From contig WARS01000036.1 in NCBI GenBank assembly GCA_008933995.1, forward strand, positions 6,362,419 to 6,426,418: a stretch of DNA of 64,000 nt, in the 5' to 3' direction. This document shows, piece by piece, positions 21,133 through 33,900 of this stretch; within the stretch, counting starts at the first letter, position 1, and each line of letters opens with the position of its first letter. A model generated the notes under the pieces. That model saw nothing but the letters and a program-made list of their open reading frames with translations. It was not told the origin of the DNA and did not search any database. Both the position numbers and the translations under genes were made by a program. Source of the DNA: Datnioides undecimradiatus (Eukaryota; Chordata; Actinopteri; Lobotiformes; Datnioididae).

Positions 21133-22941
21133 CCTCTGACCCCTGTTCACACAGGCCTGATGGGAGCTCAGGCTCTGAAGGACCACTCCCTTATACTGAG
21201 ATGTTGTTGCCCACTGCCTGTGCTCTCCCCTTCATGGTTATCCTACTAACTGCATCACAAAAGGGAACAAAAACCCTTCTAACCTGTACTTTGAGGCCAA
21301 CTCACAGCTCCCGCTCCAGTCTGCGAGCTCACAGGATGGGGTGTTGCTCCGAGGATTGTCTAGCTTTTGGAATCACAAGCTTCCTTGTTGCTTTCCTCAA
21401 CCTCAAGTGCCCTTACCATCAACTCTCCTCAAGTCCCACACATGGAGACCTTTTACTAAACAAAACTTGTGTTTTCTATAACACCATTTAGGGAAATTAA
21501 AGCTGTTGACAAGCTGATTGCGTGCACCTGTTGGTTTTGGTAAGGCAATCTCTGGTACTTGTTTTTAAAAGCAAGTCTGTTTCATGGGCTTTGTTCAAAA
21601 TTTCATAATGGTAGATCTTACTTTGATGATTTTGAAATGAATGCTATAGATTCTCATGGAGATGGTGACGATGGTCAAAATGATGGAGAAATCTTAGAGG
21701 CACGGTGAACACATATTTAATATTTAGAAATAAACATGAGAAATAAATCTTCTCTGGTGTACTTTTAAAGAACCCAAACCACAGATTATGATGAACATAG
21801 AAGGATTTATTTTTGGTCTCCATGAACTTTCCTCTGAGGTTCAGTTTAATCAAACCTCAGTGCTCTTTTACATTTAGTTTTCCAAAAGAGTTTTAGTGTA
21901 GTGTGATACTGTGCACATTTTGCACATAACATTGAGCTGAAATGACTTTCTTATACAGCTGGACTATAATGTACTGCTAAATAGGAAGAAAGGAATATGG
22001 ACTTAACCAAGGGTATTGTCTTTTTGAAGTGAAGTATGTTTATTTGAATTGTGGTTAAATTGACTTAGCAGCTATTGTTTTTGAAAATGATTTAGACAAG
22101 TGAAAACACACAGGAACAAGATTCACAGACCTTTTGAATCCATTGTCAAATCCAGTCAATGTTTGTACCATCTGTTTTTTAAATAAATTGTCTCTATTCA
22201 ATGAATCACTATTGTTGCTTTTATTACAGTGAAAAAATCAGCAGCTTGGAGACCCATGTCTGGTGCCTGTACTGTACCAAATGGTACTTATTGTGCTCCT
22301 TAACCCATATTTTGATAAAAAATAATTAAGGGAATCTCAGTTGCTTAGATGGTTTAAAACCTACCAATTTGCACCAACACTTATGCAAACTTTTTGCCTT
22401 TTCTGCCCAAAAGTTGCTGCAAGAAACATTTTTTATATAAACAATTCTGACACTCATGCGATTTCATGCACAGCTGCAGTTAGCATTTATAAGAATAGGG
22501 ACAAAGTAAATGTATTTAATAGGTAATTGCGGAACTCATTCACAAAACCTCTGCTAATTGCAGCATCAAGCTAGTTCATGCACAAAGCAGTAACTATTCT
22601 TACACTTCAAAGCGTATAGTCTACACTCGTAGATTTATTTTGTGTTGCTTCTAACAGAGTCTGTCTGCAAATAAGTTTTTCTTTTGTAAGCAAATGTCTT
22701 TACATTCATGCCAACAGTTAGTAGTAATATCTTTTTTCTCAGAGACTGAACATTCAATTTAAATAAACTTTCTAAATTCAAATAACACTATTAGTGGTTT
22801 GTATTAAATGGCATACAACAATGTACATTCATTGTAATGCTAGGTAGTAAAGATGCTGTGCTCTCATAGTATTCAGTTTTATCTCTGCCGTTCCTCTTTA
22901 ATAACAACCAATCAGATGTATCCGTCCTCTGTCAGACCAAA
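21133..22941. other. Convergent 3' region between ashwin and fhl2
   Basis: The two genes point at each other, and their stop codons are 1.8 kb apart. Possible plus-strand poly(A) signals are ATTAAA near 21494 and AATAAA at 22182-22187. A minus-strand AATAAA lies at 22634-22639, giving fhl2 a 3' untranslated region of about 300 bases. No other gene is visible. Confidence 0.5.
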
Positions 22942-25467
22942 TTAGATGTCCTTGCCGCACTCTGGGCACAGGATATCATCACGTTCGGTGAGGAAGCCGC
23001 GACCAACCAGGGACACAGAGCACTTCTTACAGTTGAAGCAGTCATTGTGCCACTGGCGCTCCTCAAAGGAAATGTACTTGCTGCCTCCAAGGCCTGAAAG
23101 TGAAGTCCAAGTCAAAACAATGAGAAATATCTTTTAAACAAAAAATCCTTTTTACTTTCAGGGAATCCAAGGAATTGATAAATTATGATTACCGCTAATG
23201 GGGGTGGTACAGGAGGCGCACTTCTTGGCATAGAGGTTGCAGAAGCAGTTGAGACAATAGGCAAAGTTGTCTCGAGAGGTAAACCTCTGGCCAGACAGCT
23301 GCTGCTTGCAGCTGGTGCACAGGAAGCAGTCCTTGTGCCAGGGCTGGTCATGGTAGGTCACACCACCGGTGGTGATGGGCTGGGAGGAAGGAACAAGAGA
23401 GGCATTACACACACAAGTGGCTCTATGAAAATATGTCACATTGGAGAGTTTGTACCATTGGGTGTCCTACCTTCTTGCAGTGCACACACTGCATGGCAAA
23501 CTGCTTCTCATAGCAGGGCACGCAGAAGTTGTGGTTGTCCTTAGGGATGAAGCTCTTGGTGCCAATGGGCTGCTGGCATCTCTGGCAGGTGAAGCAGGTC
23601 TCATGCCAGCTGTTCCCCTTGTGCTCCATCTTCCTGGAGCCTTCAGAGAAACACAGAGGAAAGAAACAGACAAAGAATAGTAAAATGATGCAAAGAGAAT
23701 AGCAATATGACAGAAAATCAGAAAATGCATTTGGAGTCAGCAATACATCTTTTAAAGTGTTTGTTTTTCCACATTATATTGAAAATATTAAATTAAGGAC
23801 ACTTTGTCCAGTTTATGGAAAACTTCTGCTCAGATTAATCGTTCTTCAATCATATCTACAGAAATATTAAGAATTTACTAACTGTTGAGTCCATAGCTAT
23901 CTGAATTATGTCCATGTACTAATTTGCAGAATGGATTAATATCAGAATACAACTTTTTTATATTATGTTATGTATTTTATATTTTGTTATTACGTCTGTA
24001 ATTATTGCCACATCAGTTTGTCACTTTAATTTTGCCTGGCGCTAATTTTAATGACACTATTTTACAAACTGGTGGGTAGTTTGTTAATCTAAACTAATCT
24101 AAACTAAACTACTCCAGCATAACTAATGAGTCAACCACACTGCCCTCTGAAATCTGTCTTAGCATTGCCTCAGTAATTGCACGTCATCACATTTGTTGTT
24201 ACATACTGTTAAATACAGACAGCACATATCGAGCAGTATGTACGCATAGAAAATGACCATGTATGCTGATGACCTTCTGATGTATTATTATGGTTGTAAC
24301 ACTACAACAACTCTAAAATGTCAAACTTCACCTAAAAGAATGGACCATGCCCTGTTCATTTCCTTCCTCGATATGCTGTTCCTGCTTGAAAGGGTGTTCC
24401 CACAGTAGTCTCTAGTCTCCACTCATGTCGTATCTTGTGTTTTTTTTCACCTGTACATAATGGTTTTGAAACAAATGCTGAATATTGAGAAATTGATGTA
24501 GTCAACTCCTTAAAAACAGTTAAAATGTCTTTTAATTCTGACTGTATAGACGGACTATTCATTTATATAATGCTCTAGCAGATACATGTATGCTGTGCAC
24601 ACTTGTGCTAAGATAATTACACTGGTTCAATGTGCGTTTGATATAATATACACCTTGGCTGCATTTAAATGATAATGATGTGTAAATTAGTCACAGATGT
24701 CTCACACTTACTATAGAGCTACATTGATTTCTGTCACTTTATTATGTTACTTTATATACGTGGTCACAATGGAAGCTTGTCTAGCGCTGGAGGCTGACCA
24801 GTTTGTGAATGAACTATACTAAATATTTATTTTCATATTTGTTTTACTTCATCTCACATGTATGTAATATTTGGGTTGATTAAGCGCATTCATATGGTAT
24901 TAGTAGCCTAAATCACCTTTGAGTGACAAGGACCAACGGCAGACAGCAGGGGTTTTTCATAGTTTTTGTTGCTGCTATCAGCTTTTCTTAAATATGTTGC
25001 TCTCTGTGTGGCTGTGTCCCTACCTGGCATGATGGTTTTCTTGCACTCATGGCACTTGGAGGAATACTCATTGGAGTAACACTCAGTGCAGAGGAGCTGT
25101 TCGTCCTTGGTGGAGAAGGGCTTGTCCACCAGTGAGCGCTTGCACTGGAAGCACATGAAACAGTCCTCGTGCCAGTGACGGTCCTTGTAGGACAGATCCT
25201 GCAAGAACATGGCAAGTTAGATCATGATCGACGTTGATGATAATTAAGACAGGAAGCCTGTGAAAGAGCACGTCAGGGCTTGTACATTGTGTTTTTTGTG
25301 ACATCCCTTACCCTGGTGTTGCAGCCAATGGGCTTCTTGCACTCCTCACAGGTGTTGGAGTACAGGCTCTCGTAACATTTCACACAGTAGGGATTCTCCT
25401 CTCTCAGTACATACTTCTTCCCAAACAGGGACTCCTTGCAGTAGTGGCAGTCGTAACGCTCGGCCAT
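22942..25467 (-). CDS. fhl2: Four and a half LIM domains protein 2, five coding exons
   Basis: Minus-strand coding exons are 25467-25312, 25198-25024, 23640-23471, 23379-23193 and 23093-22942. All junctions have GT/AG ends and compatible phases (0, 1, 0, 1). The joined protein has 279 residues, exactly the usual FHL2 length. It starts with a half LIM finger (cysteines 7, 10, 28 and 31), then four full LIM domains at about 40-92, 101-153, 162-212 and 221-275. FHL2 is a LIM-only scaffold in nucleus, focal adhesions and sarcomeres that binds transcription factors, integrins and titin. FHL2 rather than FHL1/3/5 is supported by DLSYKDRHWH, GTKSFIPKDN, PITTGGVTY and the end LCPECGKDI. The start at 25467 follows a splice acceptor (exon begins 25487), so at least one untranslated exon lies upstream. 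The coding sequence is intact. Confidence 0.96.
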
Positions 25468-26619
25468 TTTGACCCAGAGTCACTCACCTGAGAGAGAGGG
25501 AAGACAAAGAGACAAAGTCTGAAAAGTCTGTCAGCTGGAGGCAGAGAAAGGCTATCACCTAAATAACTCTGGGTTTGGTGGACAGTTTTGTCTTTTGCAA
25601 GTACACCTTTGCAGGGACACAGACACTGAGCTAAGACCTTTTTCTTAGAGATCGTGAATTCCAAGCAATAAAAGTTTTCAAGGACCTGTTCACTATCAAG
25701 ACCCCCTCAGATTACAGGCTTTTTTCCACGTTGCATTTTTCCACTTTGATCTCTCTCTCCAATCTCTCAGCAGTCCTTCATTTTGTTCTCAGTGTCAGAA
25801 GCAGAGGGTGAGAGATGAGGGGGATATAAATAACTCCTATCAGTCCTGCTTAGAGACAGTCAACTCTTGCCCAGTTGCATACCAACGCTCACCATGCCAC
25901 TGTACACTGACCCATCCATCACCTCACGTCCAGCTGTCAGCACCAGAGCACAGTATCCCTTGTCATCATGCATGTGTGTACGTGAGTGAGAGTGTGTGTC
26001 ACTTTATAAGTAGGGTTGAATGGCACTTGTAATAATGGCCGCTCACAATCTGCAGCTGTCTGTGGTCCGCCTGCTAAGCCCTCTGGTTATCCCACCTGTG
26101 CTTAAATACGCTAACTCTCTGTTGACCGAGGATAGTGTGGGCTATATATCTGAGTGTGTCTATGTATGTCTTTGTGAGAGCGTTAAAGAAGATATGTAAA
26201 ATAAAGGTATAGTTGTCATGCCCAACAGGCTTTTGGTTTGTCACTCACACTAAACTATTCATCTGACTGTATATCACTTGATTTGTCAGCAAGCTTTAAC
26301 CATATTAAGAAGATTGAAAAAACCTGAGAAAACTTGAAATTAATTCCCTCCCTACCCTAAATACCCAAATATGTGTTTTCTGTTTCTATTATCTTTGTTG
26401 TTATCTTTCTGTTTTAATGGACTGTAGCAACAACTTCCCCTTTATCTATGTGTGATTACTATCTATCCCCACATGAGATGTGTGAATGGTTTGTGAGTTT
26501 CCCGACATCCAAGAGGTTAGTACCTTTCATCTGGCTGGCGTTGAGGCACCTAATCTGCCTGTCCTTTCTGCTCTGAGTTATTCTCAACCCCTCCCACATT
26601 CCCTCATTGTCTGTGGCTC

Positions 26620-26650
26620 CCACCATGACTCACCTAGCTTATATAAGGAT
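26620..26650. promoter_or_regulatory. AP-1 site next to TATA/CArG-like stretch
   Basis: TGACTCA is followed by CTTATATAAGG. Read on the minus strand this gives CCTTATATAAGC, one base away from a CArG box. FHL2 is a known SRF target in mammals, so an internal promoter or enhancer is possible. Orientation relative to fhl2 is not the usual one for a TATA box followed by a start site, so confidence is low. Confidence 0.25.
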
Positions 26651-26951
26651 TTATTTGACTCCTAAAAATAAAAAACAGATAATCTGAACAGCCAGAAATA
26701 AAACCTACAGCTATTCAGACATGTCAGGCAGCTGTTTCCCAGCTTCTGGGGTCTGTTTGATGCAGCTCATCTGTGTGTCTATGTATGTCTTTGTGAGGGG
26801 AGTTTCTCTGTGAAAATCACTTGATACCAAACTGGACTGCAGCCAGTTGGGTTGTTTGACCACTGTGCTGCATGAATCTATCCCCAGAAAGTTCCAGTAA
26901 GTTTTAACCCAGACAAATAATAACATCATGTTAAAAAAAGTTATTCTCCTC

Positions 26952-26983
26952 CTAATATTCCTCTTTTTATGGAGGAATATTAG
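26952..26983. repeat. 12-bp perfect inverted repeat
   Basis: CTAATATTCCTC at 26952-26963 and its exact reverse complement at 26972-26983 flank an 8-base loop. Confidence 0.75.
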
Positions 26984-27915
26984 TTTTTAGTTGAAAAAGC
27001 AGTTCTTTTAAATGTTATTTAACCATCTAAAGAAACAAACAAATAAAAAAGTGTTTTCTCTTACAGCAAGCTCTCTGAACAGCTTTCTGTCCAGTTTCTA
27101 CTCTTCCAAAACGTTTCTGGAAGAATTCTTGGCCAATTAAATAAGTACAAACAACAGACACTAATAATAACCTTGTAAGTGGATAATGGAATCAAATTTT
27201 AAATCAAATTAAGGTCTAAATTGAGAATGTTCCTATTACATCCTGAATTATAGTCCACACTAAATAACAATGTAAACAAAAGAGTTTCAGTTTAGCCAGA
27301 CCCTGTGCACCGACCATAAAGAATGCTATGTACCATATTCATCTGCTATGTAGAGATCTTTTGGGCTCCGTTAGTTGGTGTATTGTATTAGCAGTTACTT
27401 TTTCTGTGCTTTAAAAGTGTCCCTTAAAGATTTTAAACTTAATTTCATCACATCAAATTGCTGTGAAATGTGTCAAACACTGTAAAACTACCTAAAAAGC
27501 AAAAGAACCGACCAGTTTGCCAAAATGGAAGTCATTTTTGTGCAATAAAAACGAATGCGGAGCAGTTAACTTTGTCGTCACAGTTTTGCTGAAGGAAGGG
27601 AAGTGTGAAATTATAATAGAATGATTTAATAAAAGAAGGAAGTGAGGCTCTGTCTCTGAGCCAGACAGGAGGACAGAAAGGGGGAGAGGAGAGAGGAGGT
27701 GGTTAAATAGTGAAGGTACTGTGCAGGTTGAAAGAAGGAGAACATGAGCAGGCAGGTTGGGAGGCAGGTATAGGCGGAGGCTGGAGCACAGTGAGCAGCT
27801 GTGTTCCAGAGGATGGAAGAGATGGTGAATGATGACCAGTAACAGGACGAATGGGTGGAGAGATGGACGAGTGAATGGATGGAGAGTGGAGCAGCTGAAC
27901 AGAGTTGGGTCTTAC

Positions 27916-28093
27916 CTTCCTATCTGAGGAGTGTGTGCCTGTGCGGAGTCTGGGGCAGACTGAGAGAGGAAGCTGTGGGTGAGCTGTAGTTACTCCTGAT
28001 TGCATTACTCCACCCATCAGGGGCTAATTGAAAATGGGGGTGGGGCAACTGAGGAGGCTGGAGGTGGAAGCTGGGGGGACGGTCAGCAAAGGG
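27916..28093 (-). other. Candidate untranslated first exon of fhl2
   Basis: On the minus strand a strong donor (GGAAG before GTAAGACC) ends an exon at 27916. About 200 bases upstream is TATTTATA (28121-28128), which may act as a TATA or MEF2-like box, and CCCCACCCCC near 28036 resembles a KLF/Sp site. A start near 28093 would give an exon of about 180 bases. It would contain an ATG at about 28017 whose frame, after splicing, overlaps the fhl2 start out of frame. The upper boundary is a guess. Confidence 0.35.
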
Positions 28094-28102
28094 GGGGGGG
28101 GG
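28091..28102. repeat. G12 homopolymer
   Basis: Twelve consecutive G on the plus strand, next to the candidate fhl2 promoter. Confidence 0.9.
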
Positions 28103-29045
28103 ATCTTTTTTGAGATGATCTATAAATACAGTGGTGCTTCACAGAGATAACCCCAGGGCCCCCTTTCACTTGCTCATTCAGTCATCGAGACTGCGTGGCC
28201 TTTTAAGGTCACTCAGTTGTTCACTCTCTCACACAGTCACCCACTGATTCACTCGCTCACTTTCATTTTACTTCTTATCCTTCCAATATTTTTGTTTCTC
28301 CGGACAACAGCCATATCACATCATCCCTCCCTATCCCGCTTCCTGCAGCAAGTCATTCTTCTCAAATGCTGTTTTCTTTACATCACAGATACGTGTGCTT
28401 ATCATTATCATAATATTGCACATACACATACACACATACATATGCACACTGTTACATAATGCCACGATCTCCCTATAGACTTTGATGCATGATGGAAAGG
28501 ATGCCATTGGTCAAATGTCAAATATTGTTGCCCCGTGAGATTTCTCCCTATATATATGTCTCATCTGTCTTTACCTCCCTATATTTCTCCTCACAGGGGA
28601 ATATGAATTCAATCTCAAACCTCCAACGCATCGGGTACAGTATCCAGGCCTGGTAATGACAGACACCCACATAGTTTCGAAGAAAATTGTGGCACTATTT
28701 TCTGCAACCCCACACTCCCTTGTTCACACTGTTACACGACCACCCTCCATCAGTCTGAGGTAGGTTTTCCTGACCCGCTGGTCCCTGGACACTCTCCAGT
28801 GAGAAACTGCGTCACTAGATTCAAGGGCTCTATTTGTGGACCACCATAAAGAGATCAGTGCATCACACACAGTGTAGTGTTTGTGATGTGTCTATATGTG
28901 TGCCTGGATGGCACGTCTGTATGTACTGTATTGTGTATAAAAAAGGTACTTCGGACACACTAACAGCATAGCTATCGGCTATTACACTGAAATATTTCAT
29001 TTTAAGTGGATTGCTGTGTCTTTGCACAGACATTCAGCACACTCT

Positions 29046-29282
29046 CTGGAGGATGAATCCCTGTTGACTTTGCTGATCTCCTGACTGGCTCACATTTGTA
29101 GTTTTTTAATAAAATGTGTCAACAGCTATTGTCGTGAAATTTGCTACAAAAATTCAAGTTGCTGTCTAAGGTGATCCCTTAACTCTGATCCCCATCAGCT
29201 ACTGCTGTATTTTGCGTTATGTTAATAGCCACATGTCATCATGCTAACAGGCTAAACTTAGATGGTGAATATGCTCAACCTT
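29046..29282 (+). repeat. Dispersed teleost repeat, copy 1
   Basis: Blocks such as GAGGATGAATCC, GTCGTGAAATTTGCTACA and GCTAAACTTAGATGGTGAA appear in the order I know from a very common percomorph repeat. A second, longer member of the same family lies at 42966-43335 in the same orientation. Family name not assigned. Confidence 0.6.
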
Positions 29283-30351
29283 AACCTTGTCTTAATACCA
29301 AAACAGTGTTTTCTTTACTGATCTTATATACAAGATTCTCCAGATAGCAGAAGAAAATAGTACCAGGGACTTAAGTAAAACTTGGTAATCCTGTCATGAA
29401 TGCCACTCTTAACATATTAAGATGGGCAGCCTGTAAACAGGAAACTGTGTTGTTTGAACTAGTTGGCAAATTGAAGTCAGATGGCAGTTAATCTGACCGA
29501 GGACCACGTACTAGTTGCAAGGAGAAGACTGAAAAAAGATTTGATTTGATTACTCCGCCTAACAGAGGAGTTTTTATTCATCCATCCAGTCTAATTGTAG
29601 TAGAAAGATGGATTTCCCCTGTGAAACCTAAGCATAGATATAAACATTATATATTCCCTTATTGCTGATGGATACATTAAGCACATTACAAAAGTACTTA
29701 AGTATTTAACCTGGACAGTTATTTCAGTTCACTTAACATCAGACATGTGGTTTTATTAATATCTTAAGGCCCGATCTGTTTAATTGCCCAGGACTGCCCT
29801 AGCATGCCCTCAGTCCTTGCCCCACAGTCTTTGCTTCTTGCCTGTGTTTAGCAGGCGCACAGTTCTCCCTCCCCCACTCTGTGCGCTGGATGGAGGCCTC
29901 CAACTCAGCTGGTAAGGCCAGGGGATAAAGGTGCAGCTGTCTGGGCACTGCAAAGCTATCGTGATGCTAAAGCCTGGTGCTTACTTCTGCTGCAAATACA
30001 GCCATGTGGAAAGGTCAAGCCAGGCAGACCCCATCATCACCAGTGGACCGTTAATCATTAATGCCACAGCAACCAATTGGACTGGAATTTCTCTGGGTCA
30101 TCCAAGATCCAACATGATCCCCTGGAAGAACTTCACTGTGCTGCAAACTGTCAAAGAGGTTGAATTGCATCCCACCAACTGACTTTAAAGAACGTGTAGT
30201 GTCATAATGAAGGTCTCAAACGGGCAATTAGAACTGATGAAGAAGGACAGAATGATTCTGGGCTCCCACTGTGGGAATAGGATATACTCGCAGCCTAGAA
30301 ACACTAGCATGGCCATGATTTGCTTTTTAAGACAAGAGTAGATTGCAGACA

Positions 30352-30977
30352 TTAAAAAGACATTTTTAGAAATACTTTTATTCACTTTCTTGCTGAGAGG
30401 TAGTTGTGAGGGTAGCTACAATCCTTATATTCAACATAAGACTAAACCTAGTAGCCAGTTAGCTTAGCTTAGCACAGGGACAAGATATAGGAGAAACAGC
30501 TTGGCTCTGTCCAGTGGGGACAAAATCCAGCTACCAGCACCTGTAGAGCTGACAAATTCATATATGTAAGTATATCCTTTCTTAAAATGTAAAAAATAAA
30601 AGCGTAACAAGTGGGAGGCAGGTTATAAGCCAGACTATTTTTAAATAAGGAGAGTCTTCAGGTGGGTACTCCTGCCAGCCAAGAAATAGTCCCCAGCATA
30701 TGAACCCCTGTAATAACTGTGATATGACACTCTCACACTTTTTGTACAGATTGCGCATACAAAATGTAATGTGTTAACTTGGGAGCTTTAGCGATGCTAT
30801 TTAGAGAATTTTAACTCTGTTGGACAAAGCCAGGCTGGCTGTTTCCCCGTTTCCAGTCTTTGTGCTAAGCTAAGATAACAGGCTGCTGCCTGTAGTTTTA
30901 TATTTAATGCACAGATATTTTTATGTAACTCTTGGAATGACAGTAAATAAAAATATTTTGCAAACTATTGCTTTAAC
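30352..30977. mobile_element. Foldback non-autonomous element with long inverted arms
   Basis: The two ends are inverted copies of each other. The left arm carries GTTAGCTTAGCTTAGCACAG (30458 on) and later CTTGGCTCTGTCC. The right arm carries GGACAAAGCCAGG (30822 on) and TGTGCTAAGCTAAG. The outer ends also match: TTCACTTTCTTGCTGAGAGG on the left, and the complement of CTCTTGGAATGACAGTAAAT on the right. The central 300 bases are not inverted. There is no coding capacity. I recognise it as a very abundant percomorph repeat; a degraded relative lies at 49360-49795. Confidence 0.7.
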
Positions 30978-33900
30978 AGGCCACAACCTATTTTTGTCAT
31001 CTGGGCTGGGAATTAATCAGAGTCAGTAAAGTCCACATCTAAGAGTTTAAAAGGATTAACCTTTTTGTATCTTGTACACCCATACAGTTGTAATTTATCT
31101 TATTTATCTATTTTGCTAGTACCAGACTTAATAGGAGGGTCAATGGCATTTTACTGTGGGTTTTGTTTATGATTTTACAGTAAAATCATGTAATGAAGCC
31201 CAAGTGATGTCGGCATGTGACTCTAGTGGATTCTTGCAACTGCTCTGAAATTGACTGAGATTATGAGGTTATGGTTATATAATAATTTCCTGTCTTAAAG
31301 TCATGCGGTAGATGGGAGAACGGTATGCAGAAATAGTAAAAATAGAAATAGTTTCATCTCCTGAAACTGCAGAGTGGAGCCTCACAGTATCACCGCTGGA
31401 GCAAGCATCTTTAAGATTCACAGCTATGTATGTATTTACCTCATATAGATCATTCATTGTGAAACCAGACAGAGATGAGTGGGGCTAGTTTTCATGATAT
31501 CTGTAAAGCTACTTGCTTTAGTCTGCAATCTTCAAATAGATTAAAGAAAAACAAGTAATGAAGAGGTAACTGTGGAAAATGTGTTTACTTGTCTGAGGAT
31601 ACAGGAAGTCAGCTGTCCATACATCAATGCTTGTTTGTTTTTTTAATTTCTTTCTCGTTGATTCTTGTCCCAGCATGCACTAGGGCGGACAGGGAAACGA
31701 GACATCCCTCCAGTCTATCAGGAAAGAACAAACAATTTTAAATTAAACTCCTGTTCGCATTTCTCTGCTCAGTGTGGCCTCTTTGTACTGACACTGAATT
31801 TACGACGATGATTGAAAGCCTCCTGTACTCATTTTCACTCTCTCTTTGCTTGGTGCCATAACAGTGATATGGGTCTATATATATGACACAGCAAATCTTC
31901 AGTCATTTAGCCTGGTGTTGTGTTCCCAGACTGCTAAATCCCTGCAGAGATTGGTGGGATGTTTCGACCCCAGGAGTCAGCAGACACTTTATTTAGAAGC
32001 TTTTCTCTTTGTTCCTTTTACATATACAATCACACAAACTGTCAACCTGACACCACCACACACAGAATTACTTCTCCTCTTGAATCATCTGGCGTTTACT
32101 GTGATATTTGACAGCATAAAGCAGCTTAACAGAGGTTTTAGAGGTTCTGTGATGACTATGGAAAGTTTAAAAAGTAGAGCAGAAAGGATCCTTATAACAG
32201 TATTAATATTTTTTGAAAACATAATGTCTCAACTTGGATCTGTTAATGGTTTCAGCATTTTACAACAGCTCTCTTTTGCACTCACCAATGAAATAAAGCA
32301 ATTATTTTATTTTTCACTGAAAAATGTTTATTATAATAATTATAATTATATAATCTGAGTCAGCGTGTATGGACATTTTGGGGATTTGTGCTTTTGCTAA
32401 ATGTTAATTACCAATGTCTCCCTCTCTGATGATGTCTCATTATAATCCCCAGCTCTTCTAAATTAGTTTAAGTGAGTAGTCTCAGTCTTAATGACTTGGT
32501 TGTTTCTCTGTTGTTTCCATTCACCAAGAGGGTGCTGCCATCTCATCTGACCTCACTTATCTGGACAACAACTGGGCCCCTCTGTCTAGGGCTGTGTTTA
32601 TCTCACTAATTCTGTCAAAGCAGCAGCAGCTGTCATGATAGCATGCTGGCAGCAAGCACCAAGCCTCATGTCCCAGAATACAGATCCAGAAGATCTGGGG
32701 GTTGGTGGAAGGTAGAGGCTGGTGGTGGTGGCAGCTGGGGGGCAACGCCCCCCACTTTGTAATGCTGTAGGACTTTTTATTTTTATAGCAAAAGGCCTGG
32801 TTCATGTTTGAAATTCATCAGTAAGCAAATGTACCAAGTACATCATCATAACACACATGTAGGAAAAGCACAGGTGTAAATAGTAAAATGAAAGATGACT
32901 GATTTCCATTTAACTGCCTCAGTTTCAGGGTTGTGATGGACCTTTTGTCATGGCAGTCATTTTGAAAAGAAAACCACAAGTACAATTAATTAATCAACCT
33001 ATTCAACCTATATTAATAATGAAGTTTGGCTATAACAACCCTGGCAAATCGCTTGCCAGCTCAAAAGCATGATCCTGTGGCAGAGCAGGTGAGGGTAGAG
33101 GGAAATGTATTTGGTTTTAATACCAAAACAATGGGCAAGTATGCAAAGGCAAAAATGTTGAAAATTTGATCAGTCAGGCAAACAAAAACAGAGTTCGAAC
33201 AAACAACTATAACCCAACAGACGACCTGCAAAATTAATTAGTAGGTAGTGAATGGCTTAACAGCACAGTTACAGAAAAATATGCAATTAAACTAATAAGC
33301 TCTGTGATAGTGATGTTTAACTTTTTTTATTTATCCTATTACCCTATACACATTTGTACATTACTTTATTACTTTTAATACCAGGCTCATTCAGAAGGTA
33401 CAAAATATTACTTCCCCACCTTGAGTTTATAAGAGTAGTGATTAAACAGCTTCCTATCTGCCCCAGACTCATCTTACCATAATTGTTTCTGTGATTGTTC
33501 AGTACATTTTTCACTGGGAGGTAACAGATTCCTTACCACAAACAAACTAACAAATTCTAAGGATTCAGTCAGATTATAATGATTCAGTAGCGGCTTCAGT
33601 TTAGTTGCAAGATTTGGTCCTCCTTTGCAGGCTGTATGTACTGAACAGCTCTACACAGCGCAGAGTCTCTGTCTATTTACAGGCAATACTCTTTTGGGCT
33701 GACATTTGTAAACTTTGGTGTTTTTCACTGCTTAGCAAGGAGCTGGAAGTATGTAGAGTGTCTTAGAGAACAAGGGTTACAATTCCTAATCATCCATATC
33801 CATAATCATCCATCACTTCAACACTGTGCAAAGGTGATGTAATATGTCATTTTCACTCTTTGGTATAAATTAACCAAACAAAATAGGATGACTTCATTTG

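Larger units (their letters stand above)
25488..27915 (-). other. Probable first intron of fhl2
   Basis: The acceptor at 25488-25490 has a long pyrimidine tract on the minus strand. A candidate donor (AAG before GTAAGA) lies at 27915. The interval holds no reading frame of interest. It contains an AP-1 consensus TGACTCA near 26625 about 10-15 bases from a TTATATAAGG stretch near 26639, and a 12-bp hairpin at 26952-26983. Confidence 0.4.

Noticed and set aside
31846-32358. Open stretch of 170 codons on the plus strand
   Set aside because: It begins with TTG, has no ATG until well inside, is low in complexity toward the end and shows no known domain or splice context. It is likely chance in AT-rich DNA.
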